DNA of 48,609 nt, taken from NCBI RefSeq assembly GCF_003205875.1, contig NZ_PUBZ01000104.1:1-48609 (forward strand), given 5' to 3'. This DNA is from Herpetosiphon llansteffanensis. GTDB taxonomy: Bacteria > Chloroflexota > Chloroflexia > Chloroflexales > Herpetosiphonaceae. Below are positions 15,959-23,929 of this stretch, piece by piece (within the stretch, counting starts at the first letter, position 1; every line of letters starts with the position of its first letter). The translations under genes were made by a program, and so were the position numbers. Below the pieces are notes generated by a model. The model searched no databases. It was given only the letters and a program-made list of their open reading frames with translations, and was not told the origin of the DNA.

Positions 15959-17980
15959 ATGCACAAGCTGCCTAGGCTGATGGTTTTACTGGCTCTTATT
16001 AGCACAATTGTTGCCCAATACTCAGCAGCACCTGCTGCCCAAGCTGCATTTGGCGCTGGCGATTTTCTTAAAGCCAACGGCCCAACTGTGCGCAATAATT
16101 CCGGCAATGGTGCAATCGTAACCCTCAAAGGCACCAATCTTGGCGGTTGGTTGCTGCAAGAAGGCTGGATGTCGCCCTTGGGCTATCCCGCCCTGCCGCG
16201 TAGCAACTGGACTGCTAGCGGATCGGCTGCTGGAGCCAGTGCCGCTATCGATGGCAATCCTGCTACTCGCTGGACAAGCAATGCTCCCCAAGCTAATGGT
16301 CAGTGGTTCCAAGTTGATCTTGGGGCCAATCAAGCAGTTGAACGAGTCACGATCGACGCTGGGACCTCTACTGGCGATTATCCCCGCCAATACCAGGTTC
16401 AAGCCTTTGTTAATAATGCTTGGTTAACCGTTGGTAGCGGCAGTGGCACGAGCCAAGTTGTGACGGTGCAATTTAATAGCACTCAAGTAACTCGTTTAAT
16501 TCGGGTCTTGCAAACTGGCTCAAGCGGCAGTTGGTGGTCAATTCACGAATTTAATGCCCAGATTGCTGATGAATTTAATTTGCGCCAAGCCTTGACCAGC
16601 CGTTTTGGTAGCAGCACCGCCGATAGTTTGATCGCAGGCTATCAAGATACGTGGATTCAAGCCAGCGACCTCGATACCATCAAGGCGATGGGCCTGAATA
16701 TGGTGCGCGTGCCGATTCACTGGCTGGTGCTGATGAATCCTAACGGCACGATGAAATCGGATGCTGAGGCCTTTCGCAAGCTTGATTGGCTGATTAGCGA
16801 AAGCAGCAAGCGCAATTTATATGTGATGCTCGATTTGCATGGCGCGCCTGGCGCTGCTTGCCCATGGCACTCGTGCGGCCAAACCGGCACAAATCAACTC
16901 TGGACAAACGCTACCTATCAAAATTGGACAGTGCAAATTTGGGAGCGGTTGGCGACGCGCTATCGCGGCAACCCAACCGTAGCCGCCTACGACTTGCTCA
17001 ACGAGCCATTATTGAGCAATGGCGAAGCCGAAACTGCCCAACAAATTCGCCAAAAATTTGATTTCTTTGATCGTTTATATGATGCAGTACGAGCTAAAGA
17101 CCCTGACCATATGATTGTTATGGCTGCCTTCTACGATTGGTATCAAGCGTTATCGCCAGCAACCTATGGCTGGACAAATGTGATGTATCAATTGCATCAC
17201 TATAACTTTGATACGGTCAATGATTGGAATGTGACCAACAATTTCATCCAAAGTGCCTTAGATAAATACGCGACCTTCATCAATGATTGGAACGTCCCCG
17301 GTTTCGCTGGTGAATATTGGTTCTCGACCCACTACGATTTGTATGAAAAATTTATGTCTGGCCTCAACGCCCTGAACGTTTCATGGACGAACTGGACGTA
17401 CAAGGTGAATGGTGCTGGCAACTGGGGCTTTTATCAAAACAACACCCAAGCTATACCCGACCTTTTGAATGATAGTGCGCCGACAATTGCCGATAAATGG
17501 AGCCGTTTCAGCACCAATTACTTCCAGCCAAACACCCAATTTCAAAATACGGTGCGAGCTTATGCGCCTGAAGGTTCATGGGTTGCGTTGCAAGCTGGTG
17601 CCAACAGCAATTATGTAAGTGCCGATAATTATGGCAATAATCCACTCGTTGCCAATCGACCCACCATCCAAGGCTGGGAAAAATTCCGCATGATCACCAA
17701 TCCTGATGGCTCGGTTTCGTTCATGGCAATGGCCAACAACAAATATGTAGTTGCCGATTTGAACCAAGGCGGGCGGCTGGTTGCTCAATCACGCGGGGTT
17801 TTGGGCTGGGAGAAATTCCGCCGTGTTGAGCTTGGCAATGGTACGTTTGGCTTACAAGCAATGGCCAATAACAAATATGTGACCACGGATTTGAATAGTG
17901 GCTCGCCAGTGCTGATTGCCAATCGTGATGTAATCGGCGGCGCATGGGAAGCCTTCACCTTCGTTGCGACTGCTCCCTAA
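15959..17980 (+). CDS. Secreted GH5 glucanase with nested F5/8C domain and fascin-like tail
   Basis: A 673-residue exported glycoside hydrolase. After a signal peptide (1-30) the GH5 fold starts with LKGTNLGGWLLQEGWMSPLG, is interrupted by an F5/8 type C (discoidin/CBM32-like) domain (about 82-200: AIDGNPATRWTS, WFQVDLGANQAVERVTI), then resumes (MGLNMVRVPIHW). The acid/base is E349 in YDLLNEP and the nucleophile E452 in FAGEYW. Residues about 535-670 form a fascin-like beta-trefoil (VALQAGANSNYVSAD, then MANNKYVVADLNQGG and MANNKYVTTDLNSGS). Such enzymes often act on beta-1,3- or beta-1,6-glucan, here a suggestion only. ATG 15959 follows AAGGAGG. Controlled by a palindromic operator. Confidence 0.9.
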   Translation: MHKLPRLMVLLALISTIVAQYSAAPAAQAAFGAGDFLKANGPTVRNNSGNGAIVTLKGTNLGGWLLQEGWMSPLGYPALPRSNWTASGSAAGASAAIDGNPATRWTSNAPQANGQWFQVDLGANQAVERVTIDAGTSTGDYPRQYQVQAFVNNAWLTVGSGSGTSQVVTVQFNSTQVTRLIRVLQTGSSGSWWSIHEFNAQIADEFNLRQALTSRFGSSTADSLIAGYQDTWIQASDLDTIKAMGLNMVRVPIHWLVLMNPNGTMKSDAEAFRKLDWLISESSKRNLYVMLDLHGAPGAACPWHSCGQTGTNQLWTNATYQNWTVQIWERLATRYRGNPTVAAYDLLNEPLLSNGEAETAQQIRQKFDFFDRLYDAVRAKDPDHMIVMAAFYDWYQALSPATYGWTNVMYQLHHYNFDTVNDWNVTNNFIQSALDKYATFINDWNVPGFAGEYWFSTHYDLYEKFMSGLNALNVSWTNWTYKVNGAGNWGFYQNNTQAIPDLLNDSAPTIADKWSRFSTNYFQPNTQFQNTVRAYAPEGSWVALQAGANSNYVSADNYGNNPLVANRPTIQGWEKFRMITNPDGSVSFMAMANNKYVVADLNQGGRLVAQSRGVLGWEKFRRVELGNGTFGLQAMANNKYVTTDLNSGSPVLIANRDVIGGAWEAFTFVATAP

Positions 17981-18000
17981 GCCTTATTCGTTTACCCCAA

Positions 18001-18032
18001 CCCCTCTTCTGGGCAACAGAAGAGGGGCTTTT
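18001..18032 (+). terminator. Rho-independent terminator after GH5
   Basis: CCCCTCTTCTG (18001-18011) pairs perfectly with CAGAAGAGGGG (18017-18027) across a GGCAA loop, followed by CTTTTC. Confidence 0.85.
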
Positions 18033-18056
18033 CATTGCTATGCCCCGTGATCCGCT

Positions 18057-18093
18057 GATGGCCATAACGACGACCAAGCGCTGTGTGATATTG
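18057..18093 (+). pseudogene. Relic of a CSLREA/choice-of-anchor gene end
   Basis: This 37-base stretch matches the end of both CSLREA genes (around 10339 and 12530) with only two or three changes and keeps the frame for DGxNDDQAxCDI. No other part of a CSLREA gene surrounds it. It shows that a third copy, or a piece of one, once stood here. Confidence 0.65.
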
Positions 18094-18180
18094 AGCGTAA
18101 CTCCCGATTTAACCTGTTGGAACAAACCCCTGCGCCTATTCGTTAGCACCAAAAGCTAACCCTAGCGCAAGGAGCAAGTG

Positions 18181-18690
18181 ATGCATCGATTTGGCTGGAT
18201 GATTGTATTGTTGATGATGGTTGGATGCAGTGTGAACTCAGAAAATAGCCAGCAGCCAATAATTACCGAATCGGGTGAGAGCGTAACCGTATTTTCCAAT
18301 TACATCGCGATTGTTGTGCCTGGTTATGAATTAACCTGCTTTACTGATCCGATCTTGTCGATTCAGAATGATACCGGTTGGCAGCCGCTTGAAGATTTTG
18401 TTATGCAGCCGCATTATCTTGATGATAAATTCAATTTTTTTATAGGAATGTGCGATTTAGTTGGTTGCGACAAGATCGATCACGCACATCCATTGGCGGT
18501 TAATTTACCGCTCTACGAGTATGTTGGCGAGCGCAAACATTTGTCCGATCTGACGGGTGGTATCGAAATGCTGCCAGCCTATCGCACGGTCTATCCGAAT
18601 CAGTTGGTCAAAATTGACGTAACCTATTTCCTCGACGCTGATTGTACCCAACAACAAACCTATACCGCAATCATTGACCTCGCGAAGTAA
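18181..18690 (+). CDS. Small lipoprotein of unknown function
   Basis: A 169-residue protein with a short signal peptide and lipobox (MMVGC), so it should be anchored by a lipidated cysteine. The mature domain contains an ELTCFTDPILSIQND segment, MCDLVGCD, and a C-terminal YFLDADCTQQ; the cysteines may form disulfides. The alternating hydrophobic pattern suggests a small beta-sandwich. The ATG at 18181 has AAGGAG seven bases upstream; a GTG one codon earlier is a less likely start. I recognise no family. It sits between two secreted polysaccharide hydrolases but has its own gap on both sides. Confidence 0.65.
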   Translation: MHRFGWMIVLLMMVGCSVNSENSQQPIITESGESVTVFSNYIAIVVPGYELTCFTDPILSIQNDTGWQPLEDFVMQPHYLDDKFNFFIGMCDLVGCDKIDHAHPLAVNLPLYEYVGERKHLSDLTGGIEMLPAYRTVYPNQLVKIDVTYFLDADCTQQQTYTAIIDLAK

Positions 18691-18815
18691 AGCATAAATT
18701 GCTATTCAGCTTTGTGATGCTTCGTGTTCTTGGTGGTTAAATGGCATCCCCTGCTGTAATCTAGTTATTTTTAATCATATTTATACTAATTTAAACCTTT
18801 TATTAAGGAAAAGGC

Positions 18816-18962
18816 TTGACATTGCGCAGTTGGAATGTTAAGTTATTTATAATTCCACTGGAATAATAAAGGTGGAAGACTAGATTCGTTCAATTGGCAT
18901 GGCTCATTTTTGGTGCATGCTGGCGGTTTGGCTGGTTGCCAAGGTTGGCAGCGTGCTCAGCC
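18816..18962 (+). promoter_or_regulatory. Chitinase promoter region and leader hairpin
   Basis: The 18691-19013 gap has a TTGACA at 18816-18821 and a TATAAT at 18848-18853; their 26-base spacing is too long for one promoter, so the exact pairing is unclear. TGGAAT (18831) and ATTCCA (18852) form an inverted repeat, and TGGAAT recurs at 18859. Downstream a nested leader hairpin forms, GGCTG (18930-18934) with CAGCC (18958-18962), enclosing TGCCA (18937-18941) with TGGCA (18946-18950). Confidence 0.45.
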
Positions 18963-19013
18963 GCCCCGTTATCAACGACGATGGGCAATTGAAGCATCGA
19001 TTTAGGAGGTTGT

Positions 19014-20117
19014 ATGAACATTCCTCAACTAACTCCCTCGAAACTGAGCAAGTTGTTGCTTACGCCACTCTTGATCAGCGCATTTTGGGGCAGTCTGCTC
19101 AATCCACAGGCTGGGATGGCTCGTGAATCATTTGCTCCTTCCGAAGCGAGCCTCGCGCAAAGTTGCAATTTTACCGATTGGGTCGCAGGTCGCCAATATT
19201 ACACCGGCAATATTGTGCGCTACAACGGCAGTTTCTACGTGGCCGAGCACGATAACCCAGGCTACGATCCAACGATTAGCACTTGGTTCTGGGAGCCAAC
19301 CAGCTGTGGCGGCGGTGGCGGTGGCGGCGGCAGCTGTAGCTACACCGATTGGGTCGCAGGCCGTCAATATTACACAGGCAACATCGTGCGCTACAACGGC
19401 AGTTTCTACGTGGCCGAGCACGATAACCCAGGCTACGATCCAACGATCAGCACTTGGTTCTGGGAACCAACCACCTGTGGCGGCACCAATCCACCACCAA
19501 CCTCGGGCTTTGGTTCAATCGTCAGCAAGGCGCAATTCGAGCAAATGTTCCCCAATCGCAATTCCTTCTACAGTTATGAGGGCTTAGTTCAGGCAGCAGC
19601 CTTCTATCCAGCGTTCGCTGGCACAGGCTCGACCGAAGTTCGCAAGCGCGAAGCTGCTGCTGCTTTGGCCAACTTTGCCCACGAAACTGGCAATTTTGTG
19701 CATATTACCGAAATTGCCCAAGGCGAATATTGCCAAAATAGCGCCCAATGGCCGTGCGCCCCGGGCAAACGCTACTTTGGTCGTGGCCCAATTCAGCTGA
19801 GCTGGAACTACAATTATGGCTTGGCGGGCCAAGCATTGGGCTTGAATCTGCTCAACGACCCAGATTTGGTAGCGCGTGATTCTGCTGTGGCTTGGAAAAC
19901 CGCGCTCTGGTATTGGATGACTCAACGCGGCCCTGGCTCGATGACTCCTCACGAAGCGATGGTCAATGGCAATGGCTTCGGCGAAACGATTCGCAGCATC
20001 AACGGCTCGGTAGAGTGCAATGGTGGCAATCCCGGCCAAGTTCAAAGTCGGGTCAGCTCATACCAATCGATCACGAATCGGCTTGGTGTAAGCCCAGGCA
20101 ATAATTTGTACTGCTAG
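19014..20117 (+). CDS. Secreted GH19 chitinase with two N-terminal chitin-binding modules
   Basis: A 367-residue exported endochitinase. The signal peptide (1-36) is followed by two nearly identical CBM5/12-like modules (about 47-97 and 107-157), each with DWVAGRQYYTGNIVRYNG and WFWEP, joined by a Gly run. The GH19 catalytic domain (about 168-367) has FAHETGN and ITEIAQGEYC, giving E224 and E233 as the probable catalytic acid and base, and KRYFGRGPIQLSWNYNYG. ATG 19014 follows AGGAGG. The DNA of the two modules is almost identical, showing a recent duplication or gene conversion. The enzyme cleaves chitin by inversion and fits a predator of fungi or arthropods (inference). A GC-rich repeat follows. 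Confidence 0.95.
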   Translation: MNIPQLTPSKLSKLLLTPLLISAFWGSLLNPQAGMARESFAPSEASLAQSCNFTDWVAGRQYYTGNIVRYNGSFYVAEHDNPGYDPTISTWFWEPTSCGGGGGGGGSCSYTDWVAGRQYYTGNIVRYNGSFYVAEHDNPGYDPTISTWFWEPTTCGGTNPPPTSGFGSIVSKAQFEQMFPNRNSFYSYEGLVQAAAFYPAFAGTGSTEVRKREAAAALANFAHETGNFVHITEIAQGEYCQNSAQWPCAPGKRYFGRGPIQLSWNYNYGLAGQALGLNLLNDPDLVARDSAVAWKTALWYWMTQRGPGSMTPHEAMVNGNGFGETIRSINGSVECNGGNPGQVQSRVSSYQSITNRLGVSPGNNLYC

Positions 20118-20130
20118 ATTTTGCCTAATT

Positions 20131-20397
20131 CCCTCACCCTAACCCCTCTCCCGTGCGCGGGCGAGGGGCTTTAATTCTCTGGTTCATGCGCAATTTTTCA
20201 TTGAACCACAGTTGCTCGCCCGCGTGCAGGAAAGGCACTTTTTGGCTTTGCATAGGGCAGATCCCCTCACCCCAACCCCTCTCCCGTGCGCGGGCGAGGG
20301 GCTTTAATTGTGCGGTTCTGTCGCAATGCGTGATACAAAACGGTCGGCTCCCCCTCGCCCGCGTCCAGTGGGAGAGGAGGTTGGGGGGTTAGGGATC
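20131..20397. repeat. GC-rich intergenic repeats, one partial and one complete unit
   Basis: A partial unit (20131-20230) and a complete one (20260-20397). The complete unit begins GATCCCCTCACCCC and ends GGTTAGGGATC, giving terminal inverted repeats with GATC ends. Both contain the hairpin CCCCTCTCCCG...CGGGCGAGGGGCTTTAATT, which on the + strand could terminate the chitinase transcript. The linker here is different from that at 1.8 and 7.3 kb. Confidence 0.85.
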
Positions 20398-20404
20398 ACC
20401 ATCG

Positions 20405-20875
20405 TTAATCTTCAGGGTTAAGGTAGTGATTGGGATAATTCAGGCAATGATTGATTTTTTCGATCAATGCGCTGGTTGAGGTAGTTTCATAGCGATAGAT
20501 CACATGCTCCCAGCCGCCGCGCAATAGAACCAAACGATAATAGCCATTGCTGGCATCTTTTTTCCCTTCGCCATTGTAATGCCAGCCAACGTCAAGGCTC
20601 AAGGTTTCTGCAATTGTTTGTTGTTTGGCCCAATCCTCGGCAAATGTGGTTAATGCAGCTGCTTGTGCTGGGCGATTGGCGATTGCTAGCTGCGTGATGT
20701 AATCGATAAAGCGCCCAAAATTGAACTGCTCAATCCAAATCAAGTCCTCAGATGTATTAAACTCGCGATTGATCGAGCCATCGGGCAATACTGGCTCAAC
20801 TTCAAACAGCGTATTCGAATGCACAATCCAGCCGCTAGGAATGTTCAGCGCAACTGGCAATGGATAGTTTTTCAT
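20405..20875 (-). CDS. Small protein of unknown function (immunity-like)
   Basis: A 156-residue cytoplasmic protein without signal peptide or membrane segment. Near the end the pattern LDVGWHYNGEGKKDASNGYYRLVLLRGG, then IEKINHCL, recalls small immunity-type proteins in which a strand with GW precedes a YRLxLI strand, but I cannot place it in a named family. The ATG at 20875 is preceded by AGGAG; an upstream in-frame start is less good. It diverges from the SMI1-like gene and shares a short intergenic promoter region with it. Confidence 0.5.
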   Translation of the reverse strand: MKNYPLPVALNIPSGWIVHSNTLFEVEPVLPDGSINREFNTSEDLIWIEQFNFGRFIDYITQLAIANRPAQAAALTTFAEDWAKQQTIAETLSLDVGWHYNGEGKKDASNGYYRLVLLRGGWEHVIYRYETTSTSALIEKINHCLNYPNHYLNPED

Positions 20876-21006
20876 CGTTTGCTCCTGCGAAATAGTGCTG
20901 CTTAACATAGCAAATCCTGCTCACAATGCGAGCAGGGTATGCTATACTCTGGATATGAATTGAAACATTTGTTCTATTTTCTGAGTGATAGTGAAAGAGG
21001 TTTAAT

Positions 21007-21996
21007 GTGCAAATGGATGCACGAGCTGTTGAATTATGGCACCGCATGTTGGATTGGCTCAGCCTAAACTATCCTGAATGCTTGCAATATCGCCACGAAC
21101 CAGTTGATCAGGCCCAAATTGCTGCTGCTGAAGCAATGATAGGGCTGGAGCTTCCTGCAGCGTTTGCAACAACCTATCTGCTAAATAGTCATCACGGTGG
21201 CATTCCGATCTGCTGCTATCCTGAGTATCAATGGTTATCGTTGGCAGAGTGTGTTGAATCGTGGCAATGGAGCCGCGACAATGCGACCCCGCGCGAAAAT
21301 GATTTGAGCGAGAATGGCCCAGTGTGGCATAAATTGGTTGCAGAAGAACGGGTGTGGATTGAAGGGCCAATCAAATTAGGCATTAATTCAGAACTACGCA
21401 TTCCGTTCATGTCGAGCGATGGTGGTGGGTATCTCTATTTAGATTTTGATCCAGCGCCTGGCGGGGTTAAAGGCCAAGTTATCTCGATCGATCCCGAAGG
21501 ATGTACGTGGCTTGTTTTAGCGCCATCATTTGAGCAATGGCTCGAAACGTTCGTCACGCACCTCGAACAAGGCCACATTCAAATAGGCGAATATGGGCTT
21601 GAGCACATTGAACAAGCGCCAGCGAACAAGCAACCAATGCTAATGCCCGAATATTTACGCAACATTCGGATTGAGTCCTATCAAGCAGCCCCAATTGATC
21701 CCGCCGCACTGCAAGCACTAGCCTTCGACCAAGAGATTGCGGTAACTGGGCGCATGCGCAGCATTATGGGGAATGGCTCCGATATTGTGATCTTTGATTT
21801 TGACATTGATGGCATGAGTGAGCGCCAGAAAATTGGCGCATATGCTGCCCAAACCTATGGTTTTGGCACAATTCAATGTGGCAACTATGCTCACCTGTGG
21901 CTAGTTCGCTACAACCAGCAGATTCCTAATATTGAGTATTACACCAAAGATTCAGTCGTGCAATGGTTTGTTGTGAGTTATACATTAACGCAATAG
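21007..21996 (+). CDS. SMI1/KNR4 (SUKH)-like immunity-type protein
   Basis: A 329-residue protein. The first 190 residues fit the SUKH superfamily: an early helix-strand QIAAAEAMIGLELPAAFATTYLLNSH, then YQWLSLAECVE, LRIPFMSSDGGGYLYLDFDP (the GG(xx)YLxLD strand) and a helical FEQWLETFV close. SUKH proteins often are immunity proteins against contact-dependent or polymorphic toxins. The C-terminal third (about 205-329) is an added domain without a clear name. I take GTG 21007, six bases after AGAGG; ATG 21013 is the alternative. Two further small genes follow closely, forming a likely operon. No toxin gene is visible in the window. Confidence 0.65.
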   Translation: MQMDARAVELWHRMLDWLSLNYPECLQYRHEPVDQAQIAAAEAMIGLELPAAFATTYLLNSHHGGIPICCYPEYQWLSLAECVESWQWSRDNATPRENDLSENGPVWHKLVAEERVWIEGPIKLGINSELRIPFMSSDGGGYLYLDFDPAPGGVKGQVISIDPEGCTWLVLAPSFEQWLETFVTHLEQGHIQIGEYGLEHIEQAPANKQPMLMPEYLRNIRIESYQAAPIDPAALQALAFDQEIAVTGRMRSIMGNGSDIVIFDFDIDGMSERQKIGAYAAQTYGFGTIQCGNYAHLWLVRYNQQIPNIEYYTKDSVVQWFVVSYTLTQ

Positions 21997-22010
21997 ATGA
22001 GGAGCCTGTG

Positions 22011-22622
22011 ATGGGAATAGCTTATTATTTCACGCGCATAACCGCCGAAGATCTTGCTGAGTTAGAAAAAATTGAAGAAAGAGTCGACATTTCCCGAGCA
22101 GTGATTGACAATATACCAGAGGATGAAACCCTTGAACATGCGTATTGGTGCAGTGTTGATCCGATTTATCGAGTTACACATCGACGTAGCCATCTGCAAA
22201 CCTATACCATGGTGCCAATGGATGAGTTTAGCCCAGAAAAAGCCTGCTATTCATTTACCGTGGAGCATAGCTATTGGTCGTTATTAGAACGATTAATCAA
22301 GCAACTGGTGCGCGATCAAGTGATTCCGTATTGGCCTCTTACCGAAGATTTTTCATTGTATATTGGCGATTTTTCGATGGGACATAGCCGACTTCATATT
22401 CTGCTGCATGATGAACTTATACCGCTATTGACAATGTTGCAAGATTTCCCTTACGAGCAGCTTAAACAACGGTTTGATGACGAATTTGTTGAATATACCG
22501 ATATAACCGAGCGCGAGAAACAAGGCGTTTATAATGCAGTAGTTGGTTGTTTGGAGAGTCTTCAGCTCATGGCGCAACAAGCCTATGCTGCCAACGAGTC
22601 AATTGTTTGGTATATTGGCTAA
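22011..22622 (+). CDS. Small soluble protein, weakly DUF1877-like
   Basis: A 203-residue cytoplasmic protein starting MGIAYYFTRITAEDLAEL, which faintly resembles DUF1877/YfbM openings. It has no signal or membrane segment and no catalytic motif. ATG 22011 lies 14 bases after the stop of the SUKH-like gene and is preceded by GAGGAG, so it is co-transcribed. The likely context is an immunity or accessory cluster. Other assignments are open. Confidence 0.45.
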   Translation: MGIAYYFTRITAEDLAELEKIEERVDISRAVIDNIPEDETLEHAYWCSVDPIYRVTHRRSHLQTYTMVPMDEFSPEKACYSFTVEHSYWSLLERLIKQLVRDQVIPYWPLTEDFSLYIGDFSMGHSRLHILLHDELIPLLTMLQDFPYEQLKQRFDDEFVEYTDITEREKQGVYNAVVGCLESLQLMAQQAYAANESIVWYIG

Positions 22623-22648
22623 AATCAATTTTATGAGAGGAACTTGCT

Positions 22649-23059
22649 ATGAGCGAAGCCAAAAATGTCTACTATTTCAGCGAAGGCCAAGTTTGGCGCT
22701 ATCAAACCCGTGCTCACGAGCTGGAATCGGCAGTGTTAATCAACAAGATTGAGTATCATTCAGCCTTGGGTGCAATTTTTCACATCAGCATAGCTGGGGT
22801 CGATGTTAAAAATCCGCATTCGCCTGAGCCAATCAACCAACTGAACCACTTTCCGGTGGTTGCTAGCACGCTTGAACAAAGCCTGACCGAGTTGGTCGAT
22901 ACCAACGTCAGCAATCCGGGCTTCATGGAAGGCTACGATTCGTGGCGCGAAGCCTTTGTCGAAGGTAAAGCTGGAGTTTTCAATATTTCAGTCAGCGAAA
23001 TTATCAACATTGTCGAAGAAATGATTAATAAAGCTGATTCGCCAGCAACTGACGATTAA
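22649..23059 (+). CDS. Small protein of unknown function in immunity-like operon
   Basis: A 136-residue soluble protein: FSEGQVWRYQTRAHE at the start, a central VDVKNPHSPEPINQLNHFPV and an acidic end. I recognise similar short GQVWxYxTR proteins in bacterial genomes but no function. ATG 22649 is preceded by GAGAGG and lies 26 bases after the previous stop, completing a three-gene operon. Its last 35 bases overlap the probable extended end of the convergent frameshifted gene at 23025. Confidence 0.5.
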   Translation: MSEAKNVYYFSEGQVWRYQTRAHELESAVLINKIEYHSALGAIFHISIAGVDVKNPHSPEPINQLNHFPVVASTLEQSLTELVDTNVSNPGFMEGYDSWREAFVEGKAGVFNISVSEIINIVEEMINKADSPATDD

Positions 23060-23788
23060 TCGGCAATAGACCACGGCGATTTAACCATTGAAGCACTGCC
23101 AAATCGGTTAAATCGTCCGTTTGCCATTGATACAACAGGGCGATGAGCAGCGGCGCAAAGGCGGTTGCAATAGATTGGCCAAAACAAACGCCCCAGCACG
23201 GTGATATTTGCGCGAAATCTGCGCCAAGCTTGTAATAAACGGTTGTTTGGCCTGGGCAAGTTGGCTGATGCTATGTTGAATTTCGGCGGTTAATGCTTTG
23301 GCCTGCGGATACCATTCGAGCGCTGCCCGTTCACGCTCGGCTAAAATTGCTTGCAGTTGATTTTGATAGGCAACTGTATCGGGCGTAAGGCCTCTCGCCA
23401 CTGCTGCTAAGAAATATTGTGGCGGCTGATAGTGATGAATCTGGATCAAGTGCGCGAGATTATTCGGCACTGCATAGCTGTGTTGATCAGCGCCGATAAT
23501 TCGTAATTCAGCTGTGCCTAAGCCACTTGCTGCCTGATCAGGCTGGCCTGCATGGTTTTTTGGCTCGCTTCCACATAATGGGCAATAGCTGGGCTGCACT
23601 GTGCGATACTGATAGATTGAATAGGGCGTATAAGCCGGTAACTTGGCAAGCAGCTGCGGTTCAATCTGGCCCATGGCATAGGGTTGAGCGGGATCGAGCC
23701 AGCCAATACAGCGGCTCGTCGGTTCAAGCATGGGAATGGTTGAAACATAGGGCCAGCCATCGGGCATCCACGGAAAATATCTGCTCAT
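23025..23788 (-). pseudogene. Unknown protein gene with probable frameshift near its 3' end
   Basis: From ATG 23788 the frame encodes a plausible soluble protein (PYVSTIPMLEPTSRCIGWLD, a CPLCGSEP pair of cysteines, IIGADQHSYAVPNNLAHL, then a long helix AERERAALEWYPQAKALTAEI). It then runs to a stop at 23108 through an unnatural end (PLRRCSSPCCINGKRTI). In the neighbouring frame, the same DNA from about 23165 reads FAPLLIALLYQWQTDDLTDL and LQWLNRRGLLPINRQLL, a natural helical end, stopping at 23025. A one- or two-base shift around 23155-23230 would join them. So the gene is either broken or the sequence has an error. I recognise no family. Confidence 0.5.
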
Positions 23789-23881
23789 CTTCAACTCGAT
23801 CTGCTAGCAATAGGTTGGTGAGGTAGGACCTATAAAATTAGGCTTACCTAGCGTGTGATTCATTACCAATGCTAACTTGAG

Positions 23882-23919
23882 TTATCCGTCCAAACAACAA
23901 ATTTTGCTTGGACGGATAA
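23882..23919. terminator. Perfect 12-bp hairpin between convergent/tandem genes
   Basis: TTATCCGTCCAA (23882-23893) pairs exactly with TTGGACGGATAA (23908-23919) across a 14-base loop. It lies 11 bases after the stop of the PPC protein on the minus strand. No T run follows, so it may act as a transcript-end stabiliser rather than a strong terminator. Confidence 0.5.
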
Positions 23920-23929
23920 TTGATCACTA

